Of a stretch of 64,000 nt of DNA, positions 27,101 through 34,374 are shown in pieces (the first letter of the stretch is position 1; each line of letters begins with the position of its first letter). The notes under the pieces are model-generated. The model made no database searches and was not told the origin of the DNA. It worked only from the letters and a program-made list of their open reading frames with translations. This DNA comes from CBDCWQ01 sp965223435 (GTDB taxonomy: Bacteria; Myxococcota; Kuafuiibacteriia; Kuafuiibacteriales; Kuafuiibacteriaceae). Made by a program: the position numbers and the translations under genes. The stretch lies in assembly GCA_965223435.1 (NCBI GenBank), contig CBDCWQ010000023.1:1612001-1676000 (forward strand). Reading direction: 5' to 3'.

Positions 27101-27625
27101 ATGGCCAGGGCTTTTGAACATAGCGATAGAGAGACCGTACAGCGTCTAGCGACGGCCACGCTTTTCATCAAACGTAACGAGCGAATAGAGGTTGATAACC
27201 ACTGGGGGGCCCAAGAACATGATTCGGTGCGCCGGGGCATAGATGAGGGGATCCTCTGTGCGGTCTTGCTCGAAGGCCCCGGAATACGAGAGCTTGTTGC
27301 ACCCGAGCTCGGGTATCACGTCAACACTCGCGAAAACGGTCCGGACCGGGTGACCGAACTGATTCGAGTTCGGGATGTGTACGATGGGTCTGACCCGATG
27401 GAACGCTTACGTGCCGTGGAACGGGCGCTGCTGTCCTATCGGAAGGCCCGCCGGATGGGTGATGCGCGGCCGCCACACGGTGCGATGGACTTGGTCCGGG
27501 CTTATGACAATGGCCGAGCCCGAGATCCCGGCACCGCTGTGGAGGTTGATATCTTGGCGCCCAAAACGTTCCATCGGGCTTCCACGCGGCGAATTTTTAA
27601 CGACACGATGCGGAGGTTGTCTTGA
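24185..27625 (+). CDS. Double-AAA+ Clp-type ATPase with GGQ-less release-factor-like C-terminus (paralogue 2)
   Basis: 1146 residues; its ATG lies inside the upstream stop (ATGA). A divergent N-domain (1-165) leads to a very basic Lys/Arg linker (173-200). AAA-1: GPSGVGKT (246-253) and Walker B-like VLFVED (311-316), acidic residues partly kept. AAA-2: GPTGVGKT (526-533), LLDEIEKA (591-598), TSNLG (633-637) and YGAR (732-735). LGF at 645-647 sits where ClpA/ClpC carry the loop that docks on ClpP. The AAA-2 pore loop is replaced by RLFGDRVQPDGEL. Residues ~800-1146 again look release-factor-like: LLSFEAAGSDTESRAFAAAL (950-969) and LLEGPGIRELVAPELGYH (1028-1045), with no GGQ domain. Sequence and order match the flanking paralogues, implying a hetero-oligomer. 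Confidence 0.85.
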   Translation: MTEFTLPVMVSVDERERYEVLIPGVKTPRFFGTSLATLLDDLTLHLMETIPKAQAKTIPRFEFNPYVELRKVRLRVERGDKRDRRVWKGRIPVVVTRWKEDDFYVACAPRLGIESFALKHLVSLEQALFAFVESKSKEYSEADLDRYACRYDDFLHILSFEAELPTILPSQPKIRGRKKKSKGKQETERKKKKRELVHPRELKTVGLNLTHRVLDGRLPRAFLRDEIVEAVHEQVCREGAAVLLVGPSGVGKTTIFYEVVRRLNRDALSMQERRDVWQVDGNRIISGMSVVGQWERRVQQMVFELSARQDVLFVEDLPGLVFAGRSAHGDTNVAGYLEPHVTRRELRIVGECTPERLIVLREEAPAFLARFSIMNVLPMDERQTLLCLTHALRARAKEEEVTMTPDALESILGLTRRFEGSAVNPGKSVDLANRVLSNHEEGERDELGRRKIDRKRVTMCFGRQTGLPGFVLWQEEARPHREVQSFFERRIIQQPEAVEAAADVVNLMEQGLNDPSRPLSTFLFVGPTGVGKTETAKAIAEFLFGSAERMLRFDMSEFMAPYTVARLFGDRVQPDGELTRRVHQQPFSVVLLDEIEKAHPAVFDALLQVLGEGRLTNAAGQTVSFTNTIIIMTSNLGVRDAQKRLGFETKSSESLKLHYQRAAEQYFRPEFFNRIDRVVPFESLGRSAIVPLVKQLLEKMLGRRGLKRSAIVVDIDPELVEVLVDEGFDPKYGARSVKRVLEQRLAVPLAGHLVRHHTHELTLAELFPRGGTIEMALTSPRPKKVAPGEGLEPLLGWKHMERRHRRLVDALNAMEEGDDAVALRLEQSRLLQAVDAYSHDPRTDRLTSLADWFAQVEWLRKCLVDLEDEYLTVPQFEEGYRTEDRQPKWLRNYEPQHTRPFATVVARPIRGVRTPFSEGVRARMEMLELDLATLAFLAAHLSSGDTQRVLLSFEAAGSDTESRAFAAALGLCMARAFEHSDRETVQRLATATLFIKRNERIEVDNHWGAQEHDSVRRGIDEGILCAVLLEGPGIRELVAPELGYHVNTRENGPDRVTELIRVRDVYDGSDPMERLRAVERALLSYRKARRMGDARPPHGAMDLVRAYDNGRARDPGTAVEVDILAPKTFHRASTRRIFNDTMRRLS

Positions 27626-29892
27626 AGCGACGCTTCACCCTCTATGTGCGGCAGCATCAGAGCGGGTGGTTTACCGCGAAGGTACTCGCGCTCCCAAATT
27701 ATGCGGCGCATGGTCCGTTTCCGTCTGAGCTCCGCGATGAAATCGCCCAAGCGCTCAAAACGGATCTCAGTAACGGCGACTTGCTGATCCGAGGGGAGAC
27801 GCATTTCGACGCTCTGGTTCGAAAGTCCGTCACCGTCGAGGTGAAGGCGGTTCAGCATCAACGCCTGATGACCGTACCGTTGCGGTTGAGTGCGCTCTAC
27901 CGAAAGATGAGCGCCCATACCCAGCTTTACGAGGTGCGTATCCCGCGCATCGAAACGAAGTTTACCATCCGGGGCGAGGAAAACATCATCCCCTGGGTAG
28001 AGGAATCTATTCGGGGCGCATTCCATCTCAAAGAGGTGACCGAACTGCTCGCGTATCAGTACGAAAAGTCAGAGCGTCTCGACGAGGTTGAGGTCGTCTT
28101 CTCGCGCCAGCCGAAGAAGGCGCGGATCTTTCGTGATGTCGACGAGGTTATCCGGAAGACGCATCCTTTGGATGGCCTTGGCGTAGAACTGGTGGGGGAG
28201 GCGCAAAACGATCGCGTGGGGCGTGCCCTCTTTCGCGATCCATTGATGGATGAATTACAGGGTGTGTTGCGGTCTCGGGCCAATCCGAGCGTTCTTTTGG
28301 TTGGCTCCTCCGGCGTAGGTAAGACGGTTTTGGTCCATGAGCTGGCCCATCGGATTCACGAGGGCCGGACGTTGGCGGAAACAGAGGTGTGGCATATACC
28401 GGGATCCCGCATTATTGCGGGCGCTCGTTACGTCGGTGAATGGCAAGAGCGCTGCAGTTTTGTGGTTGAACAGATCATGCGTCGCCGATCTATCTGGTAC
28501 GCAGATGGTCTTTTGGAGCTCCTTCAGTCGGGCGTGAGCTCTAAGCAAGCGGGACTGGACGTCGCGAGTTTCATACTTCCCTATCTTCGGTCGGGTGAGC
28601 TGTCTCTGATCGTCGAAGCCACGCCCGATGCGCTTGCTAGGGCTGAACGCATGAATGCCCCCTTTGTTCAGGTGCTTCAGCGGTTGCGCGTGCCCTCGCT
28701 CGAAATCTCTCGAACGCTCGACGTGATGGAGCGGTCGGCGCAAAGGTTGACCAAGTTTCGCGGCGTGACCTGGGGAGACGATGCCATTGCCGCGGCTTTG
28801 GATGTGGTGGCTCGATTCGGGGACGCAGACTCTCTTCCGGGTTCGGGGCTTGCGGTTTTGGAACGAATGGTGGGTCTGTGCGACCCTGACTCAGCGCTTG
28901 ATCAGAAGGCCGCGGTGCATGCTTTTGCCAGGATGAGTGGCTTTCCAGTGTCCTTGGTCGACCCAAGGGCCCTTCTTGATGTCGATCAAATTCGTCGATT
29001 CTTCCGCGACCGAGTAGTCGGTCAGGATTCGGCGACTGATTTGCTCAGCAACGTCATCATGCTGCTCAAAGCTGGCCTCAACGACCCGGCCAAGCCCTTG
29101 GGTTCGTTTTTGTTCATGGGCCAGACGGGGGTGGGCAAAACTGAGTGCGCATTGGCGCTCGCTGAGTACCTGTTTGGTGAAAGGAAGCGGCTGGTGCGTT
29201 TCGATATGAGCGAGTTCGGCCATCCAGGAAGCTCGCTCTGCTTTGTGGACGGGCCAAACGGGGAGGGCGCCCTCACCAAGCCAGTGCGGGAGCAGCCCTT
29301 TCGCGTTTTGCTCTTTGATGAGGTCGAAAAAGCGGATCCAAGCGTTTACGACACGCTTCTGCAAATTCTGGGAGAAGGGCGTCTCACCGACGGGACGGGG
29401 AGAACGGTGCGGTTCACGCATACCATCGTGATTATGACCTCAAACTTGGGTTCTGCCGACAAGGAGCCGATCGGGTTTGGGGAGGCGAAGCGCGTGTTTA
29501 GCGGTCATTATATTGAAGCCGCTGAGCGATTTTTTCGGCCGGAGTTTGTGAATCGCATCGACCATGTTGTGCCCTTCTCATCTCTTTCTCGCGAGAATGT
29601 TGCCCGGATTGCCCGTCGTCTCTTGGATGCAGCGATCGGTCGTGAAGGTCTCGAGCGACGTGGCCTGCGCGCTCGGTACGATCAGTCTGTGGTCGACGAG
29701 GTTCTGCGCGTTGGATACGACGCCCGGTATGGGGCCCGACCCATGAAGCGCGCTGTTGAGTCCGTGCTGACGGTTCCCCTTGCTCGTCGGCTTGTCAATC
29801 CTGATATTCCCCGCTGGGCCACTTTGCTCAAGCTATCGGTTGTAGGTGGTGAGCTTCATATCGAGCCTAGTGACCCTGCAGGCCCAAAGTGA
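27622..29892 (+). CDS. Double-AAA+ Clp-type ATPase without release-factor-like tail (paralogue 3)
   Basis: 756 residues from a TTG that overlaps the upstream stop (TTGA), with CGGAGG five bases before it. N-domain 1-190. AAA-1: GSSGVGKT (228-235), the classical-looking pore loop ARYVGEW (268-274), but Walker B reads IWYADGLLEL (291-300), degenerate. AAA-2: GQTGVGKT (500-507), LLFDEVEKA (563-571), TSNLG (606-610) and YGAR (703-706). IGFG at 617-620 matches the ClpA/ClpX-type IGF/L docking loop position. The second pore loop is replaced by CFVDGPNGEGAL. It ends shortly after the D2 small domain, lacking the tail of the other two. Only paralogue 3 keeps an aromatic AAA-1 pore loop, so the subunits look specialised. 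Confidence 0.86.
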   Translation: MKRRFTLYVRQHQSGWFTAKVLALPNYAAHGPFPSELRDEIAQALKTDLSNGDLLIRGETHFDALVRKSVTVEVKAVQHQRLMTVPLRLSALYRKMSAHTQLYEVRIPRIETKFTIRGEENIIPWVEESIRGAFHLKEVTELLAYQYEKSERLDEVEVVFSRQPKKARIFRDVDEVIRKTHPLDGLGVELVGEAQNDRVGRALFRDPLMDELQGVLRSRANPSVLLVGSSGVGKTVLVHELAHRIHEGRTLAETEVWHIPGSRIIAGARYVGEWQERCSFVVEQIMRRRSIWYADGLLELLQSGVSSKQAGLDVASFILPYLRSGELSLIVEATPDALARAERMNAPFVQVLQRLRVPSLEISRTLDVMERSAQRLTKFRGVTWGDDAIAAALDVVARFGDADSLPGSGLAVLERMVGLCDPDSALDQKAAVHAFARMSGFPVSLVDPRALLDVDQIRRFFRDRVVGQDSATDLLSNVIMLLKAGLNDPAKPLGSFLFMGQTGVGKTECALALAEYLFGERKRLVRFDMSEFGHPGSSLCFVDGPNGEGALTKPVREQPFRVLLFDEVEKADPSVYDTLLQILGEGRLTDGTGRTVRFTHTIVIMTSNLGSADKEPIGFGEAKRVFSGHYIEAAERFFRPEFVNRIDHVVPFSSLSRENVARIARRLLDAAIGREGLERRGLRARYDQSVVDEVLRVGYDARYGARPMKRAVESVLTVPLARRLVNPDIPRWATLLKLSVVGGELHIEPSDPAGPK

Positions 29893-29966
29893 AGCACGGT
29901 TGGGCGACATTTTTGACTGCTTGGGTTGAGCCGCACAACAAGCATGAGGGGCTCCGCTTGACCGAC

Positions 29967-30197
29967 TTAGGGGTCCGGTTTACCCGTCGCGGCGACGATC
30001 GCTTTGATGAGATCCTCGGGAACCTCGTCTGGAACTTGCTCGTCGGAGTGAGCAAACGTTTTCTTGCCGAGGGCAACGGCATTTTTGTACTCCGCGAGAT
30101 AGCGGCGACACTCCGAGCAGTTTGCTTTCGCCATGCCGAGTTGCCGCATGCTTGGGGATGCTGCCTCCAGCGAAAGAATCGGTCCTGCGATGGCCAT
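29967..30197 (-). CDS. Possible small anti-sigma-factor-like protein or remnant
   Basis: 76 residues in the gap after the Clp-type operon. The second half, CSECRRYLAEYKNAVALGKK followed by PDEVPEDLIKAIVAAT, closely resembles the end of the zinc-finger domain of short anti-sigma factors (HxxxCxxC then a helix). The zinc-binding His normally a few residues before the first Cys is absent, no sigma factor gene is adjacent, and no ribosome binding site is evident. It may be a decayed gene. The rest of 29893-30311 shows nothing else. Confidence 0.35.
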   Translation of the reverse strand: MAIAGPILSLEAASPSMRQLGMAKANCSECRRYLAEYKNAVALGKKTFAHSDEQVPDEVPEDLIKAIVAATGKPDP

Positions 30198-30311
30198 GTC
30201 GGTATGGCCGCGGGTCCCATTCGGCCCTATGGGCCCGGTCCGAAATGAATTCGGCCCATTCGTGGATCTCGGCTCACGGCAACCAGAGTGGTTCGTTCGG
30301 ATGCGGTGCAA

Positions 30312-31577
30312 GTGAGCCGAGGTTTCGTCAAGATCATTGCCGCGTTGGCCCTCGTAGCCGGAGTGGTCGTCATGGGCGTGCTCATCAGCGCGGGCGACGC
30401 TCCCGGTGCCAGGGCCGCCGGCGAGCGGCAAAAACGCATCACGGAATCACCTCAGTGGAAAGGCGCCGGGTTTGGCAACCGGCTTCAACAGGTCGATGGC
30501 CCCATGCTGGAGCTCTTAGGTCAGTGGTTTTTTGGGGGCTCCGAACACCGGGTGCCACAGAGGCCCTTTCCCATCACGAAACCGACGAAGCCATTTTTCA
30601 AAACCCTCCCCATCTCGGGGCTGCGCGTCACTTGGCTTGGGCACTCCACGGTGCTGATCGAGATCGATGGGAGGCGGGTATTGATTGATCCGGTTTGGGG
30701 CGAGCGTGCATCGCCATTCTCGTGGCTGGGCCCTGAGCGCTTCTTTTCTCCTCCGCTCCCGCTCGAGCAGCTTCCCGACCTTGATGCGGTGATTATCTCG
30801 CATGACCACTACGATCACCTCGACTACCCCACCGTGCTCCGGATGCGTGAGATGAACGTGACGTGGGTTGTCCCGCTCGGTATTGGGGCACACCTCGAAC
30901 ATTGGGGCCTTGCCAAGGAGCGCATCGTTGAGCTCGACTGGTGGGAGGAAATCGCGGTGAAGGATCTCGTCCTCACGTGTACGCCCGCACGTCACTTCTC
31001 GGGCCGATCGGTGATTTTGACCGATCAAAACGCGACCCTGTGGGCAGGTTGGGCGCTCCGCGGTCAAAAGCACCGTGTCTTCTACAGTGGCGACACCGCC
31101 ATGCATGACGCGTTTTTGGATATTGGCGAAAAGTTGGGGCCCTTTGACCTCACGCTCATGGAATCTGGTGCGTACAATACGCTTTGGGCCGACGTTCACC
31201 TAGGCCCCGAGCAAGCCGTGCGCGCTCATCAACTCGTTCGAGGGCGGGTGTTGCTCCCCGTACACTGGGGGCTTTTTGACTTGGCGCTGCACGGATGGAC
31301 GGAGCCTATAGAGCGCATCTTGGCGGCCGCGAAAGCGGCGGGCGTGAAGGTCGTGATGCCGCATCCCGGCGAGAGCGTTGAGCCTGCGACCGCAGGGGGA
31401 GTCAGGGCATGGTGGCCCACAATTCCTTGGGAGCCCGTGGCGGTTGCACCTCTGCAATCGTCGGGCGTTGGCCACCTGATGGAAGACGAAATCCTCGAGA
31501 AACTCAAAGCCATCGAAACATCTACGGTCGCCAAGGAAACGCCATCAGGCAGCCAAAGTTCGCCCACGAAAGACTGA
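30312..31577 (+). CDS. Metallo-beta-lactamase-fold hydrolase (NAPE-PLD/UlaG-like), exported or anchored
   Basis: About 421 residues from the GTG at 30312; an in-frame start at 30288 is possible. The N-terminus (FVKIIAALALVAGVVVMGVLISA) is a signal peptide or anchor. The hydrolase has LGHSTVLIEIDGRRVLIDP, the zinc-binding SHDHYDHLD motif, TPARHFSGRS, YSGDTAMHD and LLPVHWGLFDLAL, the set seen in NAPE-phospholipase D-like and UlaG-like proteins. Those cleave phosphodiesters or lactones; the substrate here is unknown. A hydrophilic tail follows the catalytic domain. It stands alone between the Clp-type operon and the secreted-protein region. Confidence 0.85.
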   Translation: MSRGFVKIIAALALVAGVVVMGVLISAGDAPGARAAGERQKRITESPQWKGAGFGNRLQQVDGPMLELLGQWFFGGSEHRVPQRPFPITKPTKPFFKTLPISGLRVTWLGHSTVLIEIDGRRVLIDPVWGERASPFSWLGPERFFSPPLPLEQLPDLDAVIISHDHYDHLDYPTVLRMREMNVTWVVPLGIGAHLEHWGLAKERIVELDWWEEIAVKDLVLTCTPARHFSGRSVILTDQNATLWAGWALRGQKHRVFYSGDTAMHDAFLDIGEKLGPFDLTLMESGAYNTLWADVHLGPEQAVRAHQLVRGRVLLPVHWGLFDLALHGWTEPIERILAAAKAAGVKVVMPHPGESVEPATAGGVRAWWPTIPWEPVAVAPLQSSGVGHLMEDEILEKLKAIETSTVAKETPSGSQSSPTKD

Positions 31578-31703
31578 GTTTTGCCGGTACAGTCGTGAAG
31601 CCTACACGGCGGGTCAGGCTTGAATGAGGGGTTGAGTGCGGCGGGCATGGATTCTTTTTCGTTTCTTGCTTCTTCGCGTCGTGGCGACTCGCTTGGGGTT
31701 GGG

Positions 31704-31741
31704 TCGTCCCCAATGTCCCAGATTTGGGACACAGGGGACGA
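31704..31741. repeat. Near-perfect 38-nt hairpin, REP-like
   Basis: Outer arms TCGTCCCC and GGGGACGA (8 bp), a 2x2 internal loop (AA/CA), inner arms TGTCCCA and TGGGACA (7 bp), and a GATT loop. No T-run follows on either strand, so it does not look like an intrinsic terminator. Its shape resembles REP/RAYT-type mobile hairpins. It sits in the 31578-31865 gap, which otherwise holds nothing I recognise. Confidence 0.6.
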
Positions 31742-31865
31742 TCGAAAAAACGCTTGAATGGAACTCGGTGACTTTATTGTTGGAACGCTGATGTTGACGC
31801 AGATGGTAGGTTGGTGTGTCAATCTGTGTTTGCGTGTGATCTGATGTGTGTGTCAGCATGATGCC

Positions 31866-33956
31866 ATGAGTAATAAAGACAACGGCCGCAATTTCATGGA
31901 CTCTGCTCGCGTGCTTCAATCATTTTTTGCAAGACGCCTGAGCTGGTGTTTGTCGGTTCCGCTTGCTGTTTCATGCGGCGTACCTCAAGAAAACCAAAAG
32001 ACCCAAAGAACCGCCACGACCGAAGTGAGAGAATACATCGCGGGCGGCATAGACCGCGTGGTATTACGAGACTTCGAAGATCCGCTCAGACCTTCCGTCA
32101 GCGCATTCGGCGAGAATACGCGCGAGGTTTCGTCGTATTCCATCAGCGATCCATTTCGTGGAGAAGGCTCGTTGTGGTTTCGGGCTCAAGACATCGCAAG
32201 ACAGGCGGTTATACACGTTCCCAATTTGGATGAAGCAGATCTGAGCCAATTCGATCACTTTCGTTTTTGGGCCCGGGTCGCCAAGGGCAAGGTCGCGGTC
32301 ATGCCCGCGTTTCGCGATATTGACGGCGAGGTTTGGGGGTATGAAGGTCGTTTTTTACTTACTGAAGACTATCAAGAGTATCGTGTAGAGCTTGACCCGG
32401 CTTTGTTCCACAAAACCCATCAGGATCGGATTTCGCTTGAGCCCAACCTGAGTCTGGATCTCCATCGTGCTTCTAGTTTTTACCTGGTTTTGACTGACGA
32501 GGGCGGTAGCGAAACGGTCGAGCTCTATATGGATGATATCCAGGTTACGAAAAGGTCTTCGGGCTCTACCGCCGCCAAGACCGTCGGCCAAGGCGTCGAC
32601 CATACGTGGGTGCAAGAGACATTCCCGGTGTCCTTTGAGGAGGTGCCGGTCGTGCTTGCTGCGATGCAGTCTGCAAACGACGAAGACCCAGCAGCGGTTC
32701 GAATGAGCGAGACTTCTACCGCCGGAATGCTTCTGAAGGTCGAAGAAGAAAGTTCAGACGGGACCAGTGTGGATCACCTCCCTGAGGAAGTGGGTTATAT
32801 TGCGCTTCCAGTTGGGGGTGTTCTTGATCGCAACGGGAGGGCAATCGGAGAGGCGGGCCGGCTTCAGGCGGACCACGCATGGGGCGTAGAGGACGATTGG
32901 TATCGTGTTGATTACCAGAGGTCCTATCGGGATCCAGTGGTTTTTATGAATCTCAGCACCGTTCGGGGCGGCGAGCCTGCCCACGTCAGGCTGCGAAACG
33001 TTGCACCGACCTCGTTTGAGTTTATGATTGAAGAATGGGACTACTTGAACGGTTCTCACACCGGAGAAACGCTCAGTTATTTGGTCTTAGAAAAAGGGCA
33101 CCACGCCCTATCTGACACCAGCGGAATCGCCGTGGGCACAACCCAGAGCGCAACCACAACCGAGGGGCAAACGGGGTGGAAAAACACCGCCTTCCCCAAG
33201 GCCTTTTCAGGTGTTCCGGTGGTCATCAGCCAGGTCCAAAGCTTTGCGGATCGTGATGCGGTCGTGACCCGCCAACAAAACATCACCCCAAGCGGTTTCG
33301 ACATGCGGCTACAAGAGGAGAAAGCGAATGACGATGTACACTCTTCGGAAGTTGTTGGTTATCTTTCAATGGGTCAGTTTGACGAGCGTTTATGGTTTCC
33401 GCCGGTTCTTCAAAGCATGGGGACCGTGGAATCTGGATATTCTGATTGGAGCCGTCGAAATGTTGTAGATCGCTACTACTCGGTTCTTGACGAGCAAGTC
33501 CAAAACCTGGAGGTGAATGGGTTTGTGACCCAGCTGGACGAAACGCTGACCCTTGGGCAATCTCTGACCGATTCCCAGTATTGGATCGCCAGCTTCCCAG
33601 GGAAGGTTCGCAACCAAGAAGGCAAAGAGATGGTTATTCTGGTTGAAGGCGAAAGAGGGAATCCGACCAGCGCTCACCTGAAGGGAGAGCCGCATCCGGA
33701 GTTTCCGAACCGTTACAACGCAGGTAGCTTATCTTTTAGAACCCACGACTACCGAAATCCAGTCAGTTTTGGCGCCATTGGCATCACGCGATCCGATGCG
33801 GAGGACATCAGCGAGAATCCGTTTTCGCTTGAAATTCGGTATTTGAAGCACGAGAGCAACCAAGTGGACGGCATGAATATTCGTGTGCGAATCATGACTC
33901 GAGACATGCGGCCTCGAAGGTGTCCATTCTGTTTCGTCTGGGCGGACGAAGAATAG
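31866..33956 (+). CDS. Secreted or lipid-anchored protein, carbohydrate-binding-like
   Basis: About 696 residues from the ATG at 31866; ATGs at 31848-frame codons upstream and 31896 downstream are alternatives. The N-terminus has a hydrophobic stretch ending LAVSCG, a plausible lipobox. Residues ~30-220 contain VVLRDFEDPLRPS...DPFRGEGSLWFRAQD and end in ELYMDDIQV, a jelly-roll pattern like carbohydrate-binding modules. Two further repeats each contain FPVSFEEVPVVLAAMQS or FPKAFSGVPVVISQVQS followed by an EVGYI/VVGYL segment, so the middle is an internal duplication. No catalytic motif seen. Likely a surface glycan-binding protein. Confidence 0.65.
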   Translation: MSNKDNGRNFMDSARVLQSFFARRLSWCLSVPLAVSCGVPQENQKTQRTATTEVREYIAGGIDRVVLRDFEDPLRPSVSAFGENTREVSSYSISDPFRGEGSLWFRAQDIARQAVIHVPNLDEADLSQFDHFRFWARVAKGKVAVMPAFRDIDGEVWGYEGRFLLTEDYQEYRVELDPALFHKTHQDRISLEPNLSLDLHRASSFYLVLTDEGGSETVELYMDDIQVTKRSSGSTAAKTVGQGVDHTWVQETFPVSFEEVPVVLAAMQSANDEDPAAVRMSETSTAGMLLKVEEESSDGTSVDHLPEEVGYIALPVGGVLDRNGRAIGEAGRLQADHAWGVEDDWYRVDYQRSYRDPVVFMNLSTVRGGEPAHVRLRNVAPTSFEFMIEEWDYLNGSHTGETLSYLVLEKGHHALSDTSGIAVGTTQSATTTEGQTGWKNTAFPKAFSGVPVVISQVQSFADRDAVVTRQQNITPSGFDMRLQEEKANDDVHSSEVVGYLSMGQFDERLWFPPVLQSMGTVESGYSDWSRRNVVDRYYSVLDEQVQNLEVNGFVTQLDETLTLGQSLTDSQYWIASFPGKVRNQEGKEMVILVEGERGNPTSAHLKGEPHPEFPNRYNAGSLSFRTHDYRNPVSFGAIGITRSDAEDISENPFSLEIRYLKHESNQVDGMNIRVRIMTRDMRPRRCPFCFVWADEE

Positions 33957-34374
33957 CTTTAAATTGGATACTTTAAAGGGTGGCTGCCCGGATACCTCGC
34001 AGGGTGGCCACTTTTGATCCTCCTTGAGCCAAGCGGGAGCAACAAGCCACTGTTGCTCGAATCAAAAAAATATCTACGCAAAACACTGAGCAGCGGCATG
34101 ATTCAGGCCAAGTCGGGGTCACTGGACCTTCAGCGGTTTTTTGAGGACCGGACACCCCGCTGCCGCATCTATCAATAGCTCTTCCGGAGAAATCCAAGCT
34201 CCGCTGTCTTCGCCGCGGGACAGTTAGCCGTCCCGCGTAGATGACACGCGCGGTCTTGCTTGGGCTGTAGGCATGGTCGCCAGGTTTTGGCCCGCTTTCT
34301 GCTTAGGCCTTTAGCATGTCGTGTCGGCATGTCTGTTGTTCCTCATCATGTTTTTCTTAATCAGGAGACCCATA
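33957..34374. other. Intergenic region
   Basis: About 420 bp between two secreted-protein genes. Nothing convincing as a gene. It should contain the sulfatase promoter. An AGGAG at about 34364-34368 is the sulfatase ribosome binding site. Confidence 0.4.
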
